Shown one piece after another: positions 1 through 11,103 of a stretch of 64,000 nt of DNA; position 1 is the first letter of the stretch; the number at the start of each line of letters is the position of its first letter. The DNA comes from Erythrobacter sp. (GTDB taxonomy: Bacteria; Pseudomonadota; Alphaproteobacteria; Sphingomonadales; Sphingomonadaceae). The notes under the pieces are model-generated. The model had not been told where the DNA came from and made no database searches. It saw only the letters and a list, made by a program, of their open reading frames with translations. A program made the position numbers and the translations under genes. The DNA lies in NCBI RefSeq assembly GCF_030066995.1, contig NZ_JASJAP010000003.1, forward strand, positions 186,001 to 250,000, given 5' to 3'.

Positions 1-849
1 GATCGATCGGAGCTGTTAGCGACGTTGGAACGCAATGTTCTTAGGCCATTTTGGGGCGCACGTGAATTCATCAATGACAAACCGAGATGGTTGATTTGCG
101 CGCAGAACCTTCCGCCCGCTCAGCGCAAGCAAAACCCTCTTCTCTTCGAGCGACTTCGGAAGGTGGGAGCGTTCCGACGTGGTGAGATTGGTTCGAAGCG
201 TAATCCTGCAAAGAGCAACTTTAAAAAGGGTAGTTCTGCAAGCTCGTTGGCAGACGCGCCGGCACAATTTCACACCACCGTAATTCCAGATACTAGCTTT
301 TTAGTGCTGCCCCAAGTGAGCTCAGAACGCAGGCAGTACGCGCCAATCGGGTTTGTAGAACCTCCAGTCGTTCCAAGTGATAAGCTGAGGATTCAGCTCG
401 ACGGAGATTTGTACCAATTCGGAGTTTTGACTAGCCGGATGCACATGGCGTGGATGCGAGCCATCACTGGGCGCCTAGAGAGCCGCTACATGTATTCAGT
501 TGGGGTAGTCTATAACACATTCCCGTGGCCCGATATCTCCGATGCCGACAAAACTCAGATTGAAAACCTCGCTCAAGCAGTGCTCGACGCGCGCGAGGAA
601 TGGCCGACTTCCAGCCTCGCCGATCTCTACGATCCCGACACCATGCCCGCCAATTTGCGCAAGGCGCACGCCGCGCTCGACATAGCCGTAGATCGACTTT
701 ATCGCCGCAAAGCGTTTGAGAGCGACCGCGACCGGGTCGAACACCTTTTCGGCCTTTACGAAAAGCTGGTGAATCCCATCGAGGCCGACGCCGAAGTGCA
801 GAACAAACGCGTATCGCGCAACGTGAAGCGGCGTAGAAGGAAGCGTTAG
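1..849 (+). CDS. MmeI-like type II restriction-modification protein, C-terminal part
   Basis: The frame is open through base 1, so this is the 3' end of a gene that starts outside the window. The visible 280 or so residues resemble the target-recognition and C-terminal helical regions of MmeI-type fused endonuclease/N6-adenine methyltransferases: the segment YMYSVGVVYNTFPWP near 485-530 and the helical region with LRKAHAALDIAVDRLYRR and VEHLFGLYEKL near 650-770. The methyltransferase core and nuclease domain would lie upstream, so activity cannot be judged here. The last 16 residues are strongly basic. The first 540 bases are visibly less GC-rich than the rest of the window, which fits a transferred restriction-modification gene. 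It converges on typA across a hairpin. Confidence 0.8.
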   Translation, partial: DRSELLATLERNVLRPFWGAREFINDKPRWLICAQNLPPAQRKQNPLLFERLRKVGAFRRGEIGSKRNPAKSNFKKGSSASSLADAPAQFHTTVIPDTSFLVLPQVSSERRQYAPIGFVEPPVVPSDKLRIQLDGDLYQFGVLTSRMHMAWMRAITGRLESRYMYSVGVVYNTFPWPDISDADKTQIENLAQAVLDAREEWPTSSLADLYDPDTMPANLRKAHAALDIAVDRLYRRKAFESDRDRVEHLFGLYEKLVNPIEADAEVQNKRVSRNVKRRRRKR

Positions 850-862
850 CCCCACCCCCGGC

Positions 863-882
863 CCCTCCCGCAAGCAGGAGGG
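863..882. terminator. Hairpin between convergent genes
   Basis: CCCTCC at 863-868 pairs with GGAGGG at 877-882 around an 8-base loop, in the 41-base gap between the convergent MmeI-like gene and typA. There is no clear T-run on either strand, so a terminator role is inferred from position. Confidence 0.45.
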
Positions 883-890
883 AAACAGGA

Positions 891-2738
<1,848 letters not shown>

Positions 2739-3165
2739 CGGGAAAGAGGCTTTCGAATTCGGAGCGGATGGAACGCTCGCGCGGCTTTCGGCGGCACGCG
2801 GCTGAGAGCGTGCGGGGGCCTTAGGGGCGGGGGCCGCCAAGGGCAAACGAAACCGTGCGATAACCTCGTATGCGCCCGTTCGAGGCCTTTGCGTTCGCAG
2901 CGCCAGCCGACGCAAGAGTGTTCGCGGCGCGTCAACAGCGCTCGAATCTGTGACTCGCCTGCAACATATCCGCCGTTTCCCCCCGCAAATGACCCGCTGC
3001 AAGCCCTTCTGTCTTGTGGGCTTTTTGACACTGGCTTACAGATCGAGGCAATCGAGAAGGGGAGCGGGGGCATTTGGGGTGCCTCACGGGATCGATTACA
3101 GGGGTCAATCAAGGGGCCTGATCTGAACCTCTCCTTCGTTCGATGAATTGAGGAGAGGATTTCCC
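2739..3165. other. Intergenic region between divergent typA and TonB receptor
   Basis: These 427 bases must hold the promoters of both flanking genes. I see no RNA gene, repeat or convincing operator. Short open frames in it look like chance extensions of the neighbours. The only clear signal is the AGGAGAGG ribosome binding site at 3151-3158 for the receptor gene. Confidence 0.6.
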
Positions 3166-5796
3166 ATGCGTTCAAATGTGACCGGCGCTGCCGGAAAAAG
3201 TCGCTACACGCTGCTTGCCGGCGTAACCGCGTTTGCGCTTGCCACCCCCGGTGTAGCGCTGGCGCAGGACACCGAAGCGGATGAAGAAGATATCGGTCTT
3301 GAGGCGCCCGAGAGCGGCAACCAAATCATCGTGACCGCTTCCAAGCGCGAGCAAACCTTGCAAGAGACGCCGATTTCGGTCTCGGTGACCAGCGGCGAGA
3401 CGCTCGAAAACGCGCAAATCCGGGATGTTCTGGATTTGCAAACGGTTACCCCTTCGCTGCGCGTAAGCCAGCTGCAGAGCGCTTCGGCCTCGACCTTCAT
3501 CATTCGCGGCTTTGGTAACGGTGACAACAACTTCGGGATCGAGCCGTCGGTCGGTGTCTTCATCGACGGCGTGTTCCGCTCACGTTCGGCATCCGCTCTT
3601 TCCGATCTTCCCAATGTGGAGCGCATCGAGGTGCTGCGTGGTCCGCAATCGACGCTGTTCGGCAAGAACGCATCGGCGGGTGTGATCTCGGTCGTAACCC
3701 GCGAGCCGCAGTTCGACTTTGGCGGCACGCTTGAGGCAAGCTACGGCAATTACAATGCCTTGATCCTAAGGGGCGACATTACCGGGCCGCTGACCGACAC
3801 GCTCGCTTTCTCGGTTGACGGCAGTTACAACCGCCGGGACGGCTTTGCCGAGATCGTGAACCTTGATGAGGACATCAACAATCGCAACCGTTGGTCTGCG
3901 CGTGGCCAGTTGCTGTTCGAACCGACGCCTGATCTGAGTTTCCGCGCGATTGCCGATTATTCAAAGATCGACGAAGTCTGCTGTCAGGTAGGCACCGTGG
4001 TCGAAGGGCCGACCGGTGCGGCTGTCCGGGCGACCGGCGGCGAACTCGACACCGATTTCTTCGCTTACGAATCCTTTCTCAACCAGGAGCCGCTCAGCCA
4101 GGTCGACAATTACGGGGTTTCGCTTCAGGCCGACTATGAATCCGGCGCGTTTAGTTTCACCTCTATTACTTCGTATCGCGAACTTGAGAACATCCTCGAT
4201 CAGGATGTCGACTTCACCAGCGCCGATGTCGTGAGTGAAAGACGCGATCAGAAGGTCAGCACGTTTACCCAGGAACTCCGGATCGCGACCAACTTCGATG
4301 GCCCGATCAACTTCCTGCTCGGTGGATTTTTCTTCGACGAAACTGTCGAACAGGTGAGCGGCCTTGACGCTGGATCCGACGCGCGGTTGTTTTTCGACCT
4401 GCTAGCCGGAGGCCCCGGCGTTTTTGACTCGGTTGAGCCAGCTCTTGGTATTCCTGTGGGAGGGAGCTTTGCAGAGGGTCCGTTCACGCGCGACGAGTTC
4501 GGAATGGATAACCAGGCCTGGTCTATCTTCGGTACAGTGGATTTCGAGCCGGTCGACGGCCTCGTCTTCACCGCTGGGTTCAACTACACCGATGACAAGA
4601 AGGATTACACCCTCCAGCGTGAAGCGCTCGACCCGCTTTCGAATGTCAACCTGGTCGATCAATTTATCGTTGTCGCAACAGGTGGCACGGTAACAACGCG
4701 GGATCAGTTTCAGGCGCTTCCTCAGGGACAGCAGGATGCTCTGGCCGGGCTTGCCTTGACGCCGTGCCCTCCTGGTACAACGGACAATTGTAACCCGTTT
4801 CTCGGTCTTTCCGCGTTGCAATTCCAACCGCCGTGGCCGAACGTTCCCAACGAAGTTGAGGATGGCCAGACCCGCGATGACGACTGGTCCTACACCCTTC
4901 GCTTGGCCTATGATGTGGCGCCCGAACTGAACGTGTATCTCAGCTACGCCACCGGCTTTAAGGCAAGCTCGGTGAACCTGTCGGCAGATTCGCGTCCGAC
5001 TGCTCTCGAGTTTACGCCAGGCCCCGTACCCGATGGGATCGGTTCAACCGTGGGCGGCAGCAACTTCCTTGCTCCGGACTCGCCGATCGTGGATGCCGGT
5101 ATTGACGTGACTAACCTTACGACCGGTTCGCGTGTGGCGGGACCGGAGAAAGCCAAGGTCTGGGAAGTCGGTATGAAGGGCCAGTTCGAAGGCGTCGGGT
5201 TTAACCTTGCGCTGTTTGACCAGACTCTAGAAGGCTTCCAGAGCTTCATCTTCACCGGCACGGGCTTCCAGCTCAACAACGCTGGTGAACAATCAGTCAG
5301 GGGCTTTGAGTTCGACACGAATATCACTCCCGCCGATGGGCTCGTTCTGACCTTTGCGACGACCTACCTCGATGCTGTGTTCGACGATTTCGTCGACTCG
5401 CCGGTCGGCGATCTGTCAGGCGAACGGCCCGGCGGCATCCCGGAATGGACGATTGCGACGTCGGCGACCTACACGCATGAATTCGGCGCAAGCGGCAATC
5501 GCCTGGTCACTCGCGTCGACTACAGCCATGAAAGCAACACGCCGATCAACAATGGCCTGCCGACCTACAATGCCTCGCTCGGCAACTCAGAGATCTTCTT
5601 CCGCGAGATCAATCTGGTCAATGCGTCGTCTACCGTGATGCTCGATAATGGACTTGAAGTGGGTATCTGGGCCCGCAACCTGTTCAATGACCAGTACATC
5701 ATGACCGTCTTCGATGGCGTTGCCCAAGCGGGCACCGTGAGCGGTTATCCGAGCCCGCCGCGCACTTATGGCGGCATCGTGCGGTTCCGCTTCTGA
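3166..5796 (+). CDS. TonB-dependent outer membrane receptor
   Basis: Outer membrane beta-barrel transporter energised by TonB-ExbBD; substrate unknown. The 876-residue product starts with a signal peptide (hydrophobic stretch at about 15-32, likely cleavage after ALA-33), then a TonB-box-like IIVTASK at 54-60, a plug domain (LRGPQSTLFGKNASAGVISV at about 162-181) and a long barrel ending in the terminal phenylalanine typical of outer membrane proteins (IVRFRF). The ATG at 3166 follows AGGAGAGG by 7 bases; a TTG 18 bases upstream precedes that site and is rejected. Plug and barrel resemble the large sphingomonad receptor expansion. No sugar, siderophore or cobalamin genes flank it, so the ligand cannot be inferred. 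A strong terminator follows. Confidence 0.95.
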   Translation: MRSNVTGAAGKSRYTLLAGVTAFALATPGVALAQDTEADEEDIGLEAPESGNQIIVTASKREQTLQETPISVSVTSGETLENAQIRDVLDLQTVTPSLRVSQLQSASASTFIIRGFGNGDNNFGIEPSVGVFIDGVFRSRSASALSDLPNVERIEVLRGPQSTLFGKNASAGVISVVTREPQFDFGGTLEASYGNYNALILRGDITGPLTDTLAFSVDGSYNRRDGFAEIVNLDEDINNRNRWSARGQLLFEPTPDLSFRAIADYSKIDEVCCQVGTVVEGPTGAAVRATGGELDTDFFAYESFLNQEPLSQVDNYGVSLQADYESGAFSFTSITSYRELENILDQDVDFTSADVVSERRDQKVSTFTQELRIATNFDGPINFLLGGFFFDETVEQVSGLDAGSDARLFFDLLAGGPGVFDSVEPALGIPVGGSFAEGPFTRDEFGMDNQAWSIFGTVDFEPVDGLVFTAGFNYTDDKKDYTLQREALDPLSNVNLVDQFIVVATGGTVTTRDQFQALPQGQQDALAGLALTPCPPGTTDNCNPFLGLSALQFQPPWPNVPNEVEDGQTRDDDWSYTLRLAYDVAPELNVYLSYATGFKASSVNLSADSRPTALEFTPGPVPDGIGSTVGGSNFLAPDSPIVDAGIDVTNLTTGSRVAGPEKAKVWEVGMKGQFEGVGFNLALFDQTLEGFQSFIFTGTGFQLNNAGEQSVRGFEFDTNITPADGLVLTFATTYLDAVFDDFVDSPVGDLSGERPGGIPEWTIATSATYTHEFGASGNRLVTRVDYSHESNTPINNGLPTYNASLGNSEIFFREINLVNASSTVMLDNGLEVGIWARNLFNDQYIMTVFDGVAQAGTVSGYPSPPRTYGGIVRFRF

Positions 5797-5824
5797 TCCA
5801 CGCGATCTGGAATGACCCAACTGG

Positions 5825-5860
5825 AGGCCCCGCGCGATTGAACCCGCGCGGGGCCTTTCT
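5825..5860 (+). terminator. Rho-independent terminator of TonB receptor gene
   Basis: A perfect 12-base inverted repeat (AGGCCCCGCGCG at 5825-5836, its complement at 5845-5856) with an 8-base loop, followed by TTTCT. It lies 29 bases after the receptor stop codon. Confidence 0.9.
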
Positions 5861-5969
5861 GTCTCAATTCCTGACCAGTGCGAAACAGGGATTGTGATCT
5901 GATGCTCGATCTGGCTTCCTGGTGCCGGGGCGATGCACGCGAGGCCCAAGAGAAAGACAGGGGCAATTC

Positions 5970-6845
5970 ATGAATGTCGATATCGGGCGAGTGGTTTCGA
6001 TGACCCTTGCCATGTTCAAAGAGCGCTTCTGGCCGATGATCGGGCTTTGGGCGGTGTTCGTTGCGATTTCGATCGCCTTCGTGATTGGCTTTCTGATCGT
6101 GGTCGGCACGTCTGTTGCGGGTTTCGCCTCGATCGGGCCGGACGGTTTCGACAATCCAGCTGCTTTGGGTGGCCTCGGTGTGACCGTCATCTTGTCGATG
6201 GTGCTCTTCTATCTGCTCTTCATCGCCGTCACCTTTGCCCAGCAAGCGGCAATGACCGTGATGGCATCGCCGGTGGAACGTCCCACCTTCGGCGAAGCCG
6301 TCTCGCGCGGGTTCAAGGCGGGTCTCACCTTTCTGGCGCTCGCGATCCTGTTCATCATCGCGTATTCGGTTGTCGGGCTGATCGTCGCGCTGATCTTCGG
6401 CGTGGCGGCCCTTGCGGGCGATATCGGCGGCGCGGTTGTCTCGATCCTGCTGGTCCCGATCGGTGTGTATTTTAGCTGCCGGTTTGCGGTCATTATGCCG
6501 GTTGTGGCGGTCGAGCGCGTCTTCAACCCGATCAAGGCCATCAACCGGACCTGGAACGTGACCGACGGGCGCGTCATCGGAATTCTCGTTGTGCTGCTGA
6601 TCAACCTCGCCGCGGCGGTCGCGTTGTTTGCGATCCCGCTCGTTCTGCTGTTCGCGTCCGGCGTCGGAGCCGCCTCGGATCCGGGCAGTCTTGGCGGACC
6701 GGCGGCGGTGTTGGTCTTCGTCTCGATCCTGCTGTTTTTCCCATTGGTGATTGTCTATCAGATCGTCTCGACGACAATGACAGCGTGCCTGCACGCCGAG
6801 ATCAGCGATGATCAGGCAACGCGGATGAGCGAGGTTTTCGAATAG
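5970..6845 (+). CDS. Multi-pass membrane protein, function unknown
   Basis: A 291-residue integral membrane protein with about six hydrophobic spans (the first at about 20-50, then near 65-95, 120-155, 160-180, 205-240 and 245-275) and short loops. The pattern, including the segment FNPIKAINRTWNVTDGR before the last two spans, resembles the membrane domain found with glycerophosphodiester phosphodiesterases and the YciC/DUF975-like families, but no catalytic domain is present. The ATG at 5970 (MNVDIGRV) is chosen over a GTG-type extension of 16 hydrophilic residues. It lies between the receptor terminator and the convergent permease gene, so it is probably transcribed alone. I assign no substrate. 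Confidence 0.75.
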   Translation: MNVDIGRVVSMTLAMFKERFWPMIGLWAVFVAISIAFVIGFLIVVGTSVAGFASIGPDGFDNPAALGGLGVTVILSMVLFYLLFIAVTFAQQAAMTVMASPVERPTFGEAVSRGFKAGLTFLALAILFIIAYSVVGLIVALIFGVAALAGDIGGAVVSILLVPIGVYFSCRFAVIMPVVAVERVFNPIKAINRTWNVTDGRVIGILVVLLINLAAAVALFAIPLVLLFASGVGAASDPGSLGGPAAVLVFVSILLFFPLVIVYQIVSTTMTACLHAEISDDQATRMSEVFE

Positions 6846-6848
6846 CGG

Positions 6849-9425
6849 CTAGAGTTCTCTAAGCGCCTGAGCCGGCTTGGCGCGCAGCAGGGGCAGCGAG
6901 CCGCCCAGCGCAAAGGCAAGCACCATGACAAGGCCAAGCCCCAGGACCGCGAGGACGCGCGGCCAATCGGGCAGCCAGTCGAACTCGAACAGCTGCGTGA
7001 TGATCACCCAGCCGAGCCCCGCGCCAAGCCCCAGCGCCACCAGCGCCAGCGCAAGCGCGATCAGGCCGTATTCGGCGAGCTGCATCATCAGCACCTGACG
7101 GCGGCTCGCGCCCAGTACGCGCAGCACCACGGTGTCGTACATGCGCGCAGCGCGAGCGGCCGCTATCGCGCCCATCAGCACGGCGAGGCCGGCCAGGACG
7201 GCGACCGCCGCCGCGGCCAGCGTGGCGAGCGCCACCTGCTCAAGCAGCGTGCGCGCCTCGACCAGAACCTCGCTCACGTCCACAACCGAGCTCGACGGAA
7301 AGGCGCGCACCAGCTCGCGCAGCACTTCGCCGCGCTTTGTCACGATATCCGCAGGGCTTCCGGTTTCGTTGAGTTCAACCGAAGCGGCGAGATTGTGCGG
7401 CACATCGGCCATCGTGTTGGGCGAGAAAACGAGCGTGAAGTTGAAGCCCAGGCTCTCCCAGTCGATCCGGCGCAGGCTTGCGATGCGCACGTCGCGCTCC
7501 GCGCCGAGCACGCCGATCGTGAGGTAGTCGCCCACCTCCAGTCCCAGCGCGCGGGCGCTGTCCACGTTGATCGAGACCAGCGGCTCGCCGGTATAGCCGG
7601 GCTCCCACCACTCGCCTTCGATCAGCGTGTTGCCCGGCGGCGTCTCGTCCGAATAGGTGAGGCCGCGCTCGCCGTTCAGGATCCAGCCGCCCTCGGGGAT
7701 TTCCTCAAGGTCCGCGACCCGCTGCATGCTATCCTTGGGGCCGTAGGCCAGAACCGCGCCCCTGAGTGTTGGCACCGTGCGGATTTCGGCGTCGGGGAAG
7801 CGCTTGCGGATCAGCCCCTTGAACCGCTGTTCGCCCTCGCGCGGCACGTCGATGACGAAATAGTCCGGCGCTTCCTGAGGGACGCGGCTTTCAATATTGC
7901 CGTCGATCGCGGTCTGGACGGAGGCGAGGAGTACGAAAGCGGCGAGGCCAAAGCCGAGCGCGGTCACCAGCGCGCCGGTGGGCGCGCCGGGGCGATAGAT
8001 ATTGGCGAGAGCCGAGCGCAGGATCGGGTTCGAGGGACGCGGCAATCGGCGTGCAAAGCGCTGGATCACCAGACCCAAGCCGGCCAATAGCGCCAGCGCC
8101 AGTCCCGCTCCGGCAAGGAAGCTCGCCGACAGCTCCACACGATCGGTGGTGATAAGCGCCAGAAGGCAAATGAGCGCAAGCCCCAGCGCCGTCGCGATCA
8201 GCGCGCGGCGATCGCGCGAAAGCGGTGCGATGCGGCTGCGCATCAGCGCCATGGCCGGAAAACTGCGCGCGCGCAGCAGGGGCGCCGCGGCGAAGGCAAA
8301 GGCAACCAGCACGCCGTATGCGCCTGCGAGCAGGAGCGGCGCGGGCTCAATCACAAAGCCTGTTTCCACCGGCAAGAGCCCGTCCAGCGCAGCGCCGAAC
8401 AGAGGTGTCACCAACACGCCCGTCGCCAGCCCGGCGGCGCTACCGATAGCGGCGGCAGCAGCAATCTGAAGCGCGTAGATCCGGACGATATCGCGCGAGG
8501 AGGCGCCCAGCACTTTGAGCGTTGCGATGCTGGCCCGGCGCTGATCGAGATAGGAGGACACACCGCCCGCGATCCCGATCCCCGCGATCACCAGCGCAGC
8601 CAGGCCCACAAGGGTCAGAAAATCGCTCATCTGCGTGACAAACCGGTCGGCTCCCGGCGAGGCGCGGTCGCGCGTGCGAAAGTCGAACCCGGAATTGGGA
8701 AAGGCCTGCTCAAGCGCCTCGGCTTCGTCGCGCGGCGACAGGCCTTGGTCGTCGAAGGCGACGCGATACTTGCTTTCATACAGCGCGCCGGGAGCCAGAA
8801 GGCCCGCGCGCAGCGGCACATCCTCGGCGACGATCACGGTGGGACCAAGCTGAAAGCCTTCGGACAGACGATCCGGCTCCTCGTCGATCACTCCGGCTGC
8901 GGTAAGTGTGACGGTGCCAACGCGAAAGGTGTCGCCAACCGCGATGCCGAGCCGATCCAGCGCCCCTTGCGAAATCCACGCCGTGTCCCCGTCAGGCGCC
9001 GCGACCTCGCGTCCATCGGCGAGCGTGAGAGTCCCGAACAGCGGCCAAAGCTCATCGACCGCCTTGAGTTCGATCGGCGCGGCGCTGGCGTCTTCAGACT
9101 GGCCGGGCGCCGGCTCGCTGATCGCCATGGCTTGCAGACGGGTGCCGCCCGACACCGTGCCCAGCGCCTCAAGCGCGGCGTATTCCTCATCGTTGAGCGA
9201 GCGCTGCCAGACTTCGACCTCAAGATCGCCGCCCAGAATTTCCTGCCCGCTCGACTGAAGCTCGCGCTCGATCGAGGCGGTCAGCGTGCCGATCGCAGCG
9301 AGAGCGGCGGTGCCCAGGAAAATGCACACCAAAAGCAGGCGCAGCCCCTTGAAGCGCGCGTTGAGATCGCGCCGGGCGAGCCTCCAGGCGTCACCCCAGC
9401 TCAGACCCGAGGTATGGGCGCTCAC
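6849..9425 (-). CDS. FtsX-like ABC transporter permease (YbbP type)
   Basis: Large inner membrane permease of the MacB/FtsX superfamily, 858 residues. It has a first membrane span at about residues 28-48, a periplasmic MacB-like domain to about 260, three spans to about 400, a short double span, a second periplasmic domain (about 500-710) and three C-terminal spans. This two-module layout, in one polypeptide with an ATPase encoded separately, is that of YbbP rather than LolC/LolE. Such systems move hydrophobic substrates or transmit force rather than pump small ions. The GTG start at 9425 overlaps the TGA of the ATPase gene by four bases (GTGA), so the two are translationally coupled. The GDSL esterase encoded divergently recalls E. 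coli tesA-ybbA-ybbP. Confidence 0.9.
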   Translation of the reverse strand: MSAHTSGLSWGDAWRLARRDLNARFKGLRLLLVCIFLGTAALAAIGTLTASIERELQSSGQEILGGDLEVEVWQRSLNDEEYAALEALGTVSGGTRLQAMAISEPAPGQSEDASAAPIELKAVDELWPLFGTLTLADGREVAAPDGDTAWISQGALDRLGIAVGDTFRVGTVTLTAAGVIDEEPDRLSEGFQLGPTVIVAEDVPLRAGLLAPGALYESKYRVAFDDQGLSPRDEAEALEQAFPNSGFDFRTRDRASPGADRFVTQMSDFLTLVGLAALVIAGIGIAGGVSSYLDQRRASIATLKVLGASSRDIVRIYALQIAAAAAIGSAAGLATGVLVTPLFGAALDGLLPVETGFVIEPAPLLLAGAYGVLVAFAFAAAPLLRARSFPAMALMRSRIAPLSRDRRALIATALGLALICLLALITTDRVELSASFLAGAGLALALLAGLGLVIQRFARRLPRPSNPILRSALANIYRPGAPTGALVTALGFGLAAFVLLASVQTAIDGNIESRVPQEAPDYFVIDVPREGEQRFKGLIRKRFPDAEIRTVPTLRGAVLAYGPKDSMQRVADLEEIPEGGWILNGERGLTYSDETPPGNTLIEGEWWEPGYTGEPLVSINVDSARALGLEVGDYLTIGVLGAERDVRIASLRRIDWESLGFNFTLVFSPNTMADVPHNLAASVELNETGSPADIVTKRGEVLRELVRAFPSSSVVDVSEVLVEARTLLEQVALATLAAAAVAVLAGLAVLMGAIAAARAARMYDTVVLRVLGASRRQVLMMQLAEYGLIALALALVALGLGAGLGWVIITQLFEFDWLPDWPRVLAVLGLGLVMVLAFALGGSLPLLRAKPAQALREL

Positions 9426-10276
9426 GAGGCCGCGCCCGCCTGAGCTTCCCGGTCCTGATCATTGTGGTCCTGATCGTTGCGGGCCTGATCTTCGCCCGGA
9501 CGGTCCGAGACGATCCGGCCATCCGCCATCGTCAGGACGCGTTCGCACTTCTCCGCGAGCGCGCGATCGTGCGTGATGATAAGCAGGGTCGCCCCGGTTT
9601 CGGCGCGGCGCGCGAACAGCAATTCGACGATTTCCTTGCCTGTCTGGACGTCGAGATTGCCCGTAGGTTCGTCGGCAAAGATCAGATCGGGGCGCGGCGC
9701 GATCGCCCGCGCAATGGCAACGCGCTGTTGTTCGCCGCCCGAAAGCTGTGTGGGGTAGTGATCGACGCGGTGGCCAAGACCAACCGCCTCAAGCTCGGCG
9801 CGCGCACGGGCCGCGGTGTCGGCGCTTCCAGCCAGTTCCATGGGGGTTGCCACGTTCTCGGTCGCCGTCATCGTTGGCAGCAGGTGAAAGGCCTGGAGCA
9901 CGATCCCGATCCGCCCGCGGCGCGCCTGCGCTAGCCCGTCCTCGTCGAGGTGGGTGAAATCCTGCCCCGCGACGGTAAGGTCTCCGCCACTGGCCCGCTC
10001 AAGCCCGGACAGCACCGCCATCAGAGAGCTTTTGCCCGAACCCGATGGACCCAGCAGCGCGACCACCTCGCCGCGCGCGATATCGAGATCGATGCCCTTG
10101 AGGATGTCGACGGGGGCTGCGCGGCTTCCAAGGGTCAGCGTCAGCCCTCGCGCGCTGATCGCCGGCAACGATGCTGCAGGCGCCGTCGCGGCGGTGTCCG
10201 AGGCAGAGGGCGGGGCCGAAACCTCGGCGGGGGTACCGAGTGAGCGGGGGGCGAAGGGGCTTGTTTGACTTGTCAC
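9422..10276 (-). CDS. ABC transporter ATP-binding protein (YbbA/LolD type)
   Basis: ATPase partner of the adjacent permease. Walker A GPSGSGKS at residues 76-83, the signature LSGGEQQR at 178-185 and Walker B LIFADEP at 198-204 followed by TGNLD mark the LolD/MacB/YbbA group. The protein is 284 residues because it carries a 40-residue Ala/Pro/Ser-rich N-terminal extension and a C-terminal tail of Asp/Gln/Asn (two NDQD units) absent from typical 230-residue homologs. The start is GTG at 10276; a later internal start such as a codon near residue 38 cannot be excluded and would remove the extension. It is divergent from the esterase gene with only 57 bases between, so their promoters overlap. 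Confidence 0.93.
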   Translation of the reverse strand: MTSQTSPFAPRSLGTPAEVSAPPSASDTAATAPAASLPAISARGLTLTLGSRAAPVDILKGIDLDIARGEVVALLGPSGSGKSSLMAVLSGLERASGGDLTVAGQDFTHLDEDGLAQARRGRIGIVLQAFHLLPTMTATENVATPMELAGSADTAARARAELEAVGLGHRVDHYPTQLSGGEQQRVAIARAIAPRPDLIFADEPTGNLDVQTGKEIVELLFARRAETGATLLIITHDRALAEKCERVLTMADGRIVSDRPGEDQARNDQDHNDQDREAQAGAAS

Positions 10277-10333
10277 GGCATCCAGATGGGATAGGGGCAG
10301 GCTTGAGGCAAGAACCTAGAAAGAGGTTGGTAC

Positions 10334-11086
10334 ATGCCAATACGATTGAATCGTCTGAAAGTTACGGGGCTGGCGAGCCTTGCGGCGCTTTTTTCGCTCA
10401 GCGCGTGCAGCGAAGACGCCGGCGGCGCCGATGCGACGGTGGTTTCGCAGGCCGCGGGCGGCGCTGAGGCGGCGCTCGACCCAATTCCCATCATGGGCGA
10501 AGAAGTCCGTATTCTGGCCTTTGGCGACAGCCTGTTTGCCGGATACGGGCTGGCGGATTCCGAAGGCGACAGTTATCCCTCAAAGCTTGAAGCGGCCTTG
10601 CGCGCGCGCGGGATCAACGCCCGTGTCACCAATGCGGGCGTTTCCGGCGACACCAGCGCGGCCGGTCGTCAGCGGCTCGGCTTCGTGCTAGAGGCGCAAG
10701 GCGAAACGCCCGACCTTTTCATACTGGAGCTGGGAGGCAACGACCTCTTGCGCGGTCTCTCTCCGGACGAAACCCGCGCCAACTTCTCGGCCATGCTCGA
10801 CACCCTGAAGGAACGCGATATTCCCGTGTTGATCATGGGGATGCGCGCCCCGCCCAATTACGGGCCGGAATATCAACAGGCCTTCGACGCGCTCTATGGC
10901 GAGCTGGCGCGCGAATACGCGGTGGACCTGATCCCGTTCTGGCTTGAGGAGATCTATCAGGAACCGCAGCTGTTCCAGGATGATCGCATTCATCCAACCC
11001 TTGAGGGGATCGAGGCGCTGGTCGCGTCGACCGTCGATGAAGTGGCGGCGGTGTTGCCCGAGCGGGAAACCGTCCCGGCCGAGTGA
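10334..11086 (+). CDS. tesA: Arylesterase / lysophospholipase L1-like SGNH lipoprotein
   Basis: SGNH-family esterase related to E. coli TesA, which cleaves acyl esters and thioesters in the periplasm. The four catalytic blocks are present: GDSL at residues 64-67, the Gly block in NAGVSGDTS at about 100-108, GGND at 134-137 and DRIH at 217-220. The N-terminus is a lipoprotein signal with lipobox LSAC (Cys25), whereas E. coli TesA is soluble, so this one is probably anchored to a periplasmic membrane face; residue 26 is Ser, which favours the outer membrane under the E. coli +2 rule. AAAGAGG lies 7 bases before the ATG. It is divergent from the YbbA/YbbP-like ABC genes, the same partnership seen in gammaproteobacteria. 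Confidence 0.92.
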   Translation: MPIRLNRLKVTGLASLAALFSLSACSEDAGGADATVVSQAAGGAEAALDPIPIMGEEVRILAFGDSLFAGYGLADSEGDSYPSKLEAALRARGINARVTNAGVSGDTSAAGRQRLGFVLEAQGETPDLFILELGGNDLLRGLSPDETRANFSAMLDTLKERDIPVLIMGMRAPPNYGPEYQQAFDALYGELAREYAVDLIPFWLEEIYQEPQLFQDDRIHPTLEGIEALVASTVDEVAAVLPERETVPAE

Positions 11087-11103
11087 AGCGAGGGGAACGG
11101 GGC

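Noticed and set aside
5766..6794. 342-codon frame antisense to the membrane protein gene
   Set aside because: Its product is a monotonous Arg/Asp/His/Gln-rich sequence, an artefact of the reverse complement of hydrophobic codons.
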